Source of the DNA: Bacteroidota bacterium
GTDB lineage: Bacteria; Zhuqueibacterota; Zhuqueibacteria; Zhuqueibacterales; Geothermadaptataceae
Assembly: GCA_011375275.1 (NCBI GenBank)
Contig: DRLW01000633.1
Coordinates: forward strand, 1-10,998
Length of the DNA: 10,998 nt
Direction of reading: 5' to 3'
In this document: positions 1 to 5,216 of the stretch, piece after piece
Layout: every line of letters begins with the position of its first letter
Numbering within the stretch: the stretch's first letter is position 1
Translations under genes and position numbers: made by a program
The notes under the pieces: model-generated
Databases searched by the model: none
Told to the model about the DNA's origin: nothing
What the model saw: the letters and a program-made list of their open reading frames with translations, nothing else

Positions 1-55
1 CAAGTATCTCGATCTGCGCTACCGGGATCAGATCATTTTGAAGAAGAAGGCATGA
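1..55 (+). CDS. ftsQ: Cell division protein FtsQ, C-terminal end only
   Basis: The window opens in the last 17 codons of a gene, reading KYLDLRYRDQIILKKKA and then TGA at 53-55. FtsQ is a bitopic inner-membrane protein that links the FtsBL complex to the divisome. Its periplasmic domain typically ends with a strand of the form 'DLRYxDQIIVK', and this tail matches that pattern. The order ftsQ-ftsA-ftsZ on one strand is the classic division cluster and supports the call strongly, because ftsA is the next gene. The rest of the gene lies upstream of the window, so nothing can be said about its membrane segment or POTRA domain. The gene is followed by an unusually long 454-base gap, where a few bases or an overlap would be usual. 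Confidence 0.8.
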   Translation, partial: KYLDLRYRDQIILKKKA

Positions 56-101
56 CCTGAACAGTTTGTGAGATGATCCGGATTCCCTTATACAAAGGGC
101 A

Positions 102-113
102 TGTTCATGAACA
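102..113. promoter_or_regulatory. Perfect 12-base palindrome, possible protein binding site
   Basis: TGTTCATGAACA reads the same on both strands. It lies about 50 bases after the ftsQ stop in a locally AT-rich stretch. The half-site GTTC/GAAC is the reverse of the order in Gram-positive LexA boxes (GAAC-N4-GTTC), so it is not a standard LexA box. With no promoter elements visible beside it, a role as an operator is only a possibility. Confidence 0.2.
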
Positions 114-212
114 AAATGGGATAAAAAAATAAGCCAAACTCCGCCGGGACATTTTCCGGCGCCCGGTCTGGTTATCCACTTAACTCAGCACATCACGTGT
201 CTGCTCCAGAAC

Positions 213-317
213 TGTCATTCCGGTTTCCCCGCAGGGGAAGACCGGAATCTCCCAGACTCAAGCACGTGACCAAAAAGATGAGATTCCGGCACTGCGCTTC
301 GCTTGGCCGGAATGACA
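213..317. repeat. REP/MITE-like element of two tandem hairpins
   Basis: The element begins TGTCATTCCGG (213-223) and ends with its exact reverse complement CCGGAATGACA (307-317). The inner ends of the two arms, CCGGAATCTC (242-251) and GAGATTCCGG (280-289), are also exact reverse complements. Each arm is itself a hairpin. On the left, ATTCCGGT (217-224) pairs with ACCGGAAT (241-248), with an inner stem TTCCCC/GGGGAA and loop GCA. On the right, ATTCCGGC (283-290) pairs with GCCGGAAT (306-313). This nested build around ATTCCGG/CCGGAAT resembles dispersed non-coding repeats found in many bacterial genomes and moved in trans by transposases. No transposase is encoded here. I cannot see clear target duplications. 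Copy number elsewhere in the genome is unknown. Confidence 0.7.
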
Positions 318-400
318 CATGCCGGTCACTGAGCCGGGCCCGGTTTGTTGAGTTAACTGGCTACCCGGAGGCGCCCGGCGGTAAAGCATAGATTTTCTTT

Positions 401-424
401 GCTCCACGCAGTGGTGGAGCTTTT
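401..424 (+). terminator. Terminator-like hairpin upstream of ftsA
   Basis: GCTCCAC (401-407) and GTGGAGC (414-420) form a perfect 7-base-pair, GC-rich stem with loop GCAGTG, followed by TTTT (421-424). The T tract is short and ends in GG, so this would be a weak intrinsic terminator or an attenuator. It lies about 90 bases before the ftsA start and could partly separate ftsA transcription from ftsQ. Confidence 0.4.
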
Positions 425-454
425 GGTCAGCAAAAACAGTAACACGATAATTCA

Positions 455-476
455 TCCCGCAGCAACCAGTGCGGGA
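455..476 (+). promoter_or_regulatory. Hairpin in the ftsA leader
   Basis: TCCCGCA (455-461) pairs exactly with TGCGGGA (470-476) around an 8-base loop. It sits 20 bases before the AGGAGG of ftsA and would fold in the mRNA leader. It has no T tract, so it is not a terminator. It could affect transcript stability or translation, but nothing proves this. Confidence 0.3.
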
Positions 477-509
477 CCAACACTCAGTCAGCGATCAGGA
501 GGTGGGGGC

Positions 510-1748
510 ATGACAAATGATTATATTTGTGCCCTGGACATCGGTACCACTAAGATCTGCGCATTGATTGCGGAGCTCGACGAAAACGATGAGATCAAGA
601 TCGTCGGCCTGGGGACAGCACCTTCGGAAGGGCTGCGCCGCGGTGTCGTCATCAACCTTGAAAAAACAATTCAAGCGATCGTCAGCGCCAAGGAAAAGGC
701 CGAGAACATGGCGGGTGTGGAAATTGAGGCAGTTTATGCCGGCATCGCCGGAGACCACATTCGCAGCGTCAACGGCCGCGGCGTGGTCGCGGTCACAGGT
801 GAAAATCACATCATTTCACAGGCGGATAAAAACCGGGTTATCGACGCGGCCAAGGCGGTGGTGCTGCCTTTTGACCGTGAGATGATTCACATTTTGCCAC
901 AGGAGTTCATCGTCGATGACCAGCGCGGAATCGATGATCCCATCGGTATGTCTGGTGTGCGGCTGGAAGCGGAGGTGCACATCGTCACCTGTGCGGTAAC
1001 AGCGGCGCAAAATATCTGGCGCAGCATCGAGGGTGCCGGTATGGGGGTGATGGACCTGGTACTTGAGCCGCTGGCGAGCAGCTATTCCGTGCTTTCACCG
1101 GATGAAAAAGACCTCGGAGTCGTGGTCATCGATATGGGAGGCGGTACCACGGATATCGCCATGTTTTACGAGGGCTGCATACGCCACACGGCGATCGTCA
1201 GCCTGGGCGGGCGCAATGTAACCAATGACATCGCCCACGGCTTGCGCACACCGCTGGACAGTGCGGAGAAGATCAAGGTTGAGCACGCTTCGGCAATCCA
1301 TACCGAGGGTGATCGGGAGGAGTTCATCGAAGTTATGGGGGTCGGCAGCCGGGTTTCGCGCAAGGTTCCGCGCAGCACACTGGTCGATATCGTTCAGCCG
1401 CGCCTCGAGGAGATGCTCTCTCTGGCCAATAACGAGCTGCGCAAGTCGGATTATATCAACCTGATGACAGCCGGAGCGGTGTTGACCGGTGGCGCTGCGA
1501 TGATACCGGGCACGGTTGAGCTGGCCGAAGAGATCTTGCAGATGCCGGTGAAACTGGGCTCCCCGACCGGCCTGAAGTCTGTCAGCGATGAAATCAATCA
1601 GCCGATCCATGCTACCGGCGTCGGCCTGATTCTTTATGGCAAGGAAAACAACGCCACGATAGAAGGGCCTTTCGGCATCAGCGAATCCCATGTTTTCGAG
1701 AAAATCATCGAGCGCATGAAACGCTGGTTTGGAGCCGGTGGGGCCTGA
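510..1748 (+). CDS. ftsA: Cell division protein FtsA
   Basis: FtsA is the actin-like ATPase that tethers FtsZ filaments to the inner membrane and recruits later division proteins. The 412-residue product has the usual family length. It shows the phosphate-1 loop LDIGTTK (9-15), the phosphate-2 loop DMGGGTTD (208-215), the adenosine motif LTGGAAM (325-331), and a C-terminal amphipathic helix FEKIIERMKRWFG (396-408) that would be the membrane-targeting sequence. I chose the ATG at 510 because AGGAGG lies at 497-502 with a 7-base spacer and the protein then begins directly with the first actin strand. An in-frame ATG further upstream would add 37 residues encoded partly by hairpin DNA and has no ribosome site. 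It follows ftsQ after a long gap and precedes ftsZ. All key motifs look intact. Confidence 0.97.
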   Translation: MTNDYICALDIGTTKICALIAELDENDEIKIVGLGTAPSEGLRRGVVINLEKTIQAIVSAKEKAENMAGVEIEAVYAGIAGDHIRSVNGRGVVAVTGENHIISQADKNRVIDAAKAVVLPFDREMIHILPQEFIVDDQRGIDDPIGMSGVRLEAEVHIVTCAVTAAQNIWRSIEGAGMGVMDLVLEPLASSYSVLSPDEKDLGVVVIDMGGGTTDIAMFYEGCIRHTAIVSLGGRNVTNDIAHGLRTPLDSAEKIKVEHASAIHTEGDREEFIEVMGVGSRVSRKVPRSTLVDIVQPRLEEMLSLANNELRKSDYINLMTAGAVLTGGAAMIPGTVELAEEILQMPVKLGSPTGLKSVSDEINQPIHATGVGLILYGKENNATIEGPFGISESHVFEKIIERMKRWFGAGGA

Positions 1749-1811
1749 GAGATTGTTGCTTTACGGTTGAAATAAAAAACACAGCCAACCCGACGTGCAC
1801 AAAGGAGAAGC

Positions 1812-1862
1812 ATGGTCACTCTTCCGGAGTCCGTCAGCATGGGAAAAATCTGGAAACGATAG
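1812..1862 (+). CDS. Possible 16-residue leader peptide before ftsZ
   Basis: Between ftsA and ftsZ, AAAGGAGAAG (1801-1810) precedes an ATG at 1812 that opens MVTLPESVSMGKIWKR and a TAG stop. The Shine-Dalgarno match is as good as that of ftsZ itself, with a spacer of about 4 bases. The stop codon touches a hairpin (1862-1878). A short translated frame followed by a stem is the layout of leader-peptide regulation, but there is no run of one regulatory codon and no T tract, so classic attenuation is not supported. It could also be a chance frame. I do not recognise the peptide. Confidence 0.3.
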   Translation: MVTLPESVSMGKIWKR

Positions 1863-1878
1863 TGCGCTATCGGCGCAC
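1862..1878 (+). promoter_or_regulatory. Hairpin between the micro-ORF and ftsZ
   Basis: GTGCGC (1862-1867) and GCGCAC (1873-1878) form a perfect 6-base-pair GC-rich stem with loop TATCG. It begins on the last base of the short frame's stop codon and lies 49 bases before the ftsZ ATG. No T run follows, so it is a possible stability or translation element and not a terminator. Confidence 0.3.
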
Positions 1879-1927
1879 GGCATGGCCGGGTTGAGCAGCC
1901 AGCACACATAAAAGCAAGGAGTCAGCC

Positions 1928-3085
1928 ATGAACCTGAGATTCAATTTCGAAGAAGGAAACAGCACGACAGCCCGTATGAAGGTCGTCGGTGTCGGTGGCG
2001 GCGGTTGTAACGCCGTCAACCGGATGATCCAGGCCAACCTCGTTGGCGTGGAGTTTATCAGTATCAACACGGATCTGCAGGCACTGGAAGTAGCAAAATC
2101 TAAAACCCGTATTCAGATCGGCCGCACTCTGACGCGCGGACTCGGCGCCGGTGCTGATCCGGAAGTTGGCCGCAGAGCCATCGAAGAAGACCGTGACACT
2201 GTTGCTGAAGCACTGGATGATTCTGATATGGTGTTTATCACCGCCGGTATGGGCGGCGGAACCGGTACAGGAGCCGCACCGGTCGTCGCTGAAATTGCCC
2301 GTGATATCGGCGCTCTGACAGTCGGCATCGTCACCAAACCGTTTATCTTCGAAGGCCAGAAGCGCAGCACCCGCGCTGCAGAAGGCATCGCTGATCTGAA
2401 AGACAAAGTCGATACCCTGATCGTGATTCCGAACCAGCGCCTGCTCGATGTCGTTGCCAAGGATACGCCCCTGGCCCAGGCATTCCAGACCGCTGACGAT
2501 GTTCTTCTGCATGCCACGAAAGGAATTTCTGATTTGATCACAATCCCGGGCCTGGTCAACCTCGATTTTGCTGATGTCAAAACAGTGATGCGCGAAATGG
2601 GCGATGCCCTGATGGGCTCTGCGCTGGCTTCCGGAGACAATCGCGCGGTTGAAGCTGCCAGACTGGCGATCGCCAGCCCGTTGCTGGAAGATGTTTCCAT
2701 CTCCGGTGCTCAGGGCGTTCTGGTGAATATTACCGGCGGCGAATCGATGTCACTGCACGAAATCAATGACGCTGCCTCCGTCGTCTCTGAAGAGGCCGGT
2801 GACAACGCCAACATTATCTTCGGCGCTGTCATCGATCCTCAGATGGACAGCGAGCTGCGTGTGACCGTCATCGCCACGGGATTCAACAGTCACCCGGGGT
2901 ACAGCAAAAACAGCTCGGCGCGGCATCTGAACCTGCTCAATCGCAATCCGCACGATCTTGAAATCCCGACCTATCAGCGCAAAACCACGCCGGACAAACC
3001 TGCTGATCCGGATGCGGAAAAGGCTCTCTATGATCTCGATGATCTGGAAGCGCCGACCTACATCCGCAGGCGCATGAAGGTTTGA
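1928..3085 (+). CDS. ftsZ: Cell division protein FtsZ
   Basis: FtsZ is the tubulin-like GTPase that polymerises at midcell to form the Z ring. The 385-residue product has the usual length. Its GTP-binding core shows GGGGCNAVNRM (23-33), NTDLQAL (47-53) and the tubulin signature GGGTGTG (109-115). The catalytic T7 loop is NLDFAD (211-216). The start at 1928 has AAGGAG at 1916-1921 with a 6-base spacer. The GTPase part ends near residue 320 and the rest is a short tail. The tail holds two similar peptides, DLEIPTYQRK (343-352) and DLEAPTYIRR (372-381); the second is in the usual place of the conserved C-terminal peptide that binds FtsA and other partners. It lies 179 bases after ftsA. An intrinsic terminator about 400 bases downstream probably ends its transcript. 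Confidence 0.98.
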   Translation: MNLRFNFEEGNSTTARMKVVGVGGGGCNAVNRMIQANLVGVEFISINTDLQALEVAKSKTRIQIGRTLTRGLGAGADPEVGRRAIEEDRDTVAEALDDSDMVFITAGMGGGTGTGAAPVVAEIARDIGALTVGIVTKPFIFEGQKRSTRAAEGIADLKDKVDTLIVIPNQRLLDVVAKDTPLAQAFQTADDVLLHATKGISDLITIPGLVNLDFADVKTVMREMGDALMGSALASGDNRAVEAARLAIASPLLEDVSISGAQGVLVNITGGESMSLHEINDAASVVSEEAGDNANIIFGAVIDPQMDSELRVTVIATGFNSHPGYSKNSSARHLNLLNRNPHDLEIPTYQRKTTPDKPADPDAEKALYDLDDLEAPTYIRRRMKV

Positions 3086-3233
3086 TGTGCACGCCGGCTG
3101 CAGGGGCTGCTGTGGCCGGCTGGCGTTCCCGTGGTGCAGTGTATTACCTGAACATCCGGTTTGCTGCTTTTTCCGTTCCAGCCGAAGCGCACCCGGGTCT
3201 CGCAATCTCCTCAGCCCGGGAGCTCTCTCGTGT

Positions 3234-3446
3234 TCAGCACTCGCTGCTCTGCAAGATTACTGAATTTTTCAGCCACACAGCGCGGTGATGCTTCCCTTGC
3301 ATGGCTGTGAACAGGGTTTCTTTTGGGGTAAGGATCCACCGGCTGAAGGCTGCCCGGCGTTTGCGGGTTGCATCCGCGACTTTCTTGCAAACGCCGCAGA
3401 CTTCTCCGGCATCTCCTGCGGTTGCTGGCTGATCCGGGATTGACAT
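3234..3446 (-). CDS. Possible small protein, unknown function
   Basis: A 70-residue frame on the minus strand starts at the ATG complementary to 3444-3446, just after GAGGAGAAA (complement of 3447-3455), a good Shine-Dalgarno sequence with a 3-base spacer. Its codons (GAT, CTG, GTC, CGC, ACC) resemble those of the real genes here. The product is basic and soluble. It has one CGVC pair (residues 18-21) that could bind metal, a KKVADATRKRR stretch after it, and a Cys at the very C-terminus. It has no signal peptide or membrane segment. I do not recognise a family. It would be convergent with ftsZ and antisense to its 3' untranslated region. A chance frame is quite possible. Confidence 0.3.
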   Translation of the reverse strand: MSIPDQPATAGDAGEVCGVCKKVADATRKRRAAFSRWILTPKETLFTAMQGKHHRAVWLKNSVILQSSEC

Positions 3447-3457
3447 TTTCTCCTCAT

Positions 3458-3482
3458 GCTGACCAGTTACACTGGCTGACCA
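3458..3482 (+). repeat. Short direct repeat with a central inverted repeat
   Basis: GCTGACCA occurs at 3458-3465 and again at 3475-3482, 17 bases apart. Between and overlapping them, CCAGT (3463-3467) and ACTGG (3471-3475) form an inverted repeat with spacer TAC. The block lies directly before the terminator stem. It could be a binding site or part of the folded 3' end of the ftsZ transcript. Confidence 0.3.
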
Positions 3483-3516
3483 ATGGGTGATGCTGTTTCG
3501 GCATCACCCATTTTTT
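3482..3516 (+). terminator. Strong intrinsic terminator after ftsZ
   Basis: AATGGGTGATGC (3482-3493) pairs perfectly with GCATCACCCATT (3501-3512) over 12 base pairs, with loop TGTTTCG, and T residues run from 3511 to 3516. This is a textbook Rho-independent terminator for the + strand. On the minus strand no T run follows the stem, so it is one-directional. It separates the division cluster from the polysaccharide operon. Confidence 0.9.
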
Positions 3517-3923
3517 ATTCCACTTTCCTTTATCGATGTGTAGGCCTTCTCCTCTTCCGACGCCCTCATCTGTTCCACGACAGACAATATACCATAGTGA
3601 CACAGCAAGTATGGCTGCAGCGTCCTTTGCCTGCCTGCTATCCTGCAGTTCAGGTGCAGGCCCGCGCCCTGATTGATGGGGCTTTTGGATGCCTGCGCAC
3701 GGTGTATTCTCTCTGTTCGGCCCATGATTGTAGAAATTTCTTCACTCCCCGTACTGATCTTCCGCATTGATCAAAACTGTGTGTATCTATAACGGGCATT
3801 GAAATTGCCGTGGCGGGACCATCGTCTCGCTGCTCTTGTTTTATTTTGTGTATCAGGTGTAACACTGTCTCAGAATGAAGCGCTCAATCAGGTATGGATA
3901 GCGTGATGATTAGGGATTGTGTG

Positions 3924-3935
3924 TAGAATATTCTA
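3924..3935. promoter_or_regulatory. Perfect 12-base AT-rich palindrome, possible operator
   Basis: TAGAATATTCTA (3924-3935) is self-complementary and lies about 60 bases upstream of the TATAAT box of the presumed operon promoter. A second palindrome, TAATATTA, follows at 3951-3958. The position fits an activator or upstream regulator site. No known regulator box is matched with confidence. Confidence 0.3.
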
Positions 3936-3973
3936 TTGATATAACTCTATTAATATTAGTTGGTTAATAACTC

Positions 3974-4002
3974 GTGTGGAAAATTTCTTTCCAGTGTATA
4001 AT
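3974..4002 (+). promoter_or_regulatory. Likely promoter of the polysaccharide operon
   Basis: TATAAT at 3997-4002 is a perfect -10 box, directly preceded by TG. The -35 region is poor, with only a weak match to TTGACA at any spacing from 16 to 18. In its place sits the inverted repeat TGGAAA-ATTTC-TTTCCA (3977-3993), which could be an operator or an activator site compensating for the weak -35. The stretch is the most AT-rich in the window. The start codon of the first operon gene lies 190 bases downstream, giving a long leader. Confidence 0.5.
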
Positions 4003-4192
4003 CCAATTGTAGAAACAGGCATATTGTTTGCTTTAAGCCATGGATACATCGCAGGCTGCGCAAAAAAGCACCAAGGGACTGGAGCTCTTCAGGGCAAGCT
4101 ATCTTAACCCTCATTCATCAGGTGGTATGGCCGGGCATTAGGCATAGAACCGGCTGTGCTGTGGATTTCAACTCTCAGGCAAAGAGGGGTGT

Positions 4193-5185
4193 ATGGTAGA
4201 GAAAACAGTTTCACGGTCGCAGTATCAACAAAAAAATGGTTCCATCATCGAGACAGCACATCACTCACAATTGCGCGAATTAGGATACGACAGGTATCAG
4301 AACCTTCTGCTGGCAGGCGGTAATCAACTGGCTGCTCTCCCCGGACATAGCGAACCGGTTCTCTCAGAAAAAGATGTAAAAATGCAAAAAATTCTCGGCA
4401 AATACCTCTTGTCGCCGGCGTTTCTCGTCAGCAGCTTGAGTGTGATGCTTTTCTTCCCCGAGAATCTGGTGCGCAAAATCATGGCGCCCTTTGCGAATTT
4501 CAGCTTTTGGGAAAAAATCGGCAAGCGGGTTTTTGATATTTTGGGCTCGCTGCTCGGTTTTATCTTTTTATCGATCTTTTTTTTCATCATACCGATAATC
4601 ATAAAACTCGACAGCCGTGGCCCGGTTATTTATCAGCAGCGCCGGGTTGGCTTGAACCACCGTTTCAAGGATCGCCGGATCGTCAGCCTTGAGGTGGATC
4701 ATGAGCGCAGGCGCGGTGAACGCAGGAAGGAAGACCTCTTTGGCCGGCCTTTTATGGTCTATAAGTTCAGGACTATGACGCAGGATGCCGAAAAGAAAAG
4801 TGGGGCCATGTGGGCGCAGGAAAATGATCCCCGCATCACCAATGTCGGCAGAATTCTCCGTTTTACACACATAGATGAAATTCCGCAATTTTTTAATGTT
4901 CTTTGTGGCGAGATGTCTCTGGTCGGTCCGCGTCCGGAGCGTCCCGAAATCATGACCCGGTTGGTCAAGGACGTACCGAATTTCCCCAAACGGTTGCAGG
5001 TCAAGCCCGGTATCGCCGGTATCGCCCAGATCGTTTGTGGTTATGATGCGACGATCGATGATGTGAAACAAAAGTTGCGATATGATATGGCCTATGTGAG
5101 AAATCATTCCCTCAAGGCTGATATTGCAATTCTTTTTCAGACACTTTGGGTAATCATCCGGGGCAAGGAAGTCCTTGACTCATAA
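4193..5185 (+). CDS. Membrane phosphoglycosyl transferase (bacterial sugar transferase, PF02397 type)
   Basis: This family moves a sugar phosphate from a UDP-sugar to undecaprenyl phosphate and so starts a polysaccharide repeat unit at the inner membrane. The 330-residue product shows KRVFD (111-115), a hydrophobic helix (116-138), the IKLDSRGPVIYQQRRVG stretch (137-153), KFRTM (191-195), DPRITNVGRILR (212-223), VGPRPE (244-249) and VKPGIAGIAQI (270-280). Typical WbaP-like enzymes have several N-terminal membrane helices. Here residues 1-70 are hydrophilic and only one weak hydrophobic stretch (71-88) precedes the core. A 28-residue, Arg-rich insertion (156-183) splits the normally compact stretch before KFRTM. 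The start at 4193 has AGAGGGG just upstream with a tight spacer, so it is probable but not certain. It is the first gene of the operon. The donor sugar cannot be told from sequence. Confidence 0.92.
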   Translation: MVEKTVSRSQYQQKNGSIIETAHHSQLRELGYDRYQNLLLAGGNQLAALPGHSEPVLSEKDVKMQKILGKYLLSPAFLVSSLSVMLFFPENLVRKIMAPFANFSFWEKIGKRVFDILGSLLGFIFLSIFFFIIPIIIKLDSRGPVIYQQRRVGLNHRFKDRRIVSLEVDHERRRGERRKEDLFGRPFMVYKFRTMTQDAEKKSGAMWAQENDPRITNVGRILRFTHIDEIPQFFNVLCGEMSLVGPRPERPEIMTRLVKDVPNFPKRLQVKPGIAGIAQIVCGYDATIDDVKQKLRYDMAYVRNHSLKADIAILFQTLWVIIRGKEVLDS

Positions 5186-5216
5186 ACTTACCACCAGGTA
5201 CGGAGGTTTTTCGAGA

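Larger units (their letters stand above)
56..509. other. Non-coding gap between ftsQ and ftsA, rich in hairpins
   Basis: I see no credible gene in these 454 bases. Short open frames exist on both strands but run through inverted repeats. From left to right the gap holds a perfect 12-base palindrome TGTTCATGAACA (102-113); a hairpin CGCCGG/CCGGCG (142-147 with 156-161); an outer inverted repeat TATCCACTTAACTCA (173-187) that pairs 13 of 15 with 349-363; a two-hairpin REP/MITE-like element (213-317); a terminator-like hairpin (401-424); and a hairpin TCCCGCA/TGCGGGA (455-461 with 470-476) shortly before the ftsA ribosome binding site. I see no confident promoter, although ftsA would need one if the terminator-like hairpin works. 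Confidence 0.7.
3086..4192. other. Long intergenic region between ftsZ and the polysaccharide operon
   Basis: These 1107 bases hold no gene that I recognise. Positions 3086-3481 are probably the 3' untranslated region of ftsZ, with a possible small gene on the other strand (3234-3446). A strong terminator follows at 3482-3516. From 3517 to about 3890 I see nothing: open frames on both strands are short, rich in Cys, His and Arg, and lack convincing ribosome sites. From about 3900 to 4010 the base composition turns AT-rich, with palindromes and a TATAAT box. Positions 4003-4192 would be a 190-base leader of the next operon. That leader contains a weak hairpin GCCGG/CCGGC (4130-4134 with 4150-4154) and a 33-codon frame from 4040 without a good ribosome site. 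I found no tRNA, tmRNA, RNase P or known riboswitch pattern. Confidence 0.6.

Noticed and set aside
197..455. Open frames of about 64 codons on both strands upstream of ftsA
   Set aside because: They run through the double-hairpin repeat and the terminator-like stem, have no ribosome site and give Arg/Pro-rich products without family resemblance.
399..509. Upstream in-frame start of ftsA that would add 37 residues
   Set aside because: No Shine-Dalgarno sequence precedes it, it begins inside the terminator-like hairpin region, and the ATG at 510 has AGGAGG with ideal spacing and the normal FtsA N-terminus.
1095..1691. 198-codon open frame on the minus strand inside ftsA
   Set aside because: It is a shadow of the codon bias of ftsA. 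The product is His/Arg/Gln-rich with no recognisable domain or ribosome site.
1922..2512. Long minus-strand frames inside ftsZ
   Set aside because: The + strand clearly encodes conserved FtsZ motifs throughout; the minus-strand products resemble nothing.
3440..3473. Promoter with TTGACA at 3440-3445
   Set aside because: No acceptable -10 box lies 16-18 bases downstream, and the terminator follows directly.
3483..3770. 95-codon + strand frame after the ftsZ terminator
   Set aside because: It begins inside the terminator stem, lacks a ribosome site, and its Cys/His/Arg-rich product looks like translated non-coding DNA.
4040..4141. 33-codon frame in the leader of the polysaccharide operon
   Set aside because: There is no convincing ribosome site, the frame is short and the peptide is unremarkable. 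It is kept only as a note in the leader description.
4003..4192. Cyclic-di-GMP (GEMM) riboswitch
   Set aside because: Fragments such as CAGGGCAAGC and GCGCAAAAAAGC recall conserved GEMM pieces, but they are in the wrong order, and the GAAA tetraloop-receptor layout and pairing stems are missing.
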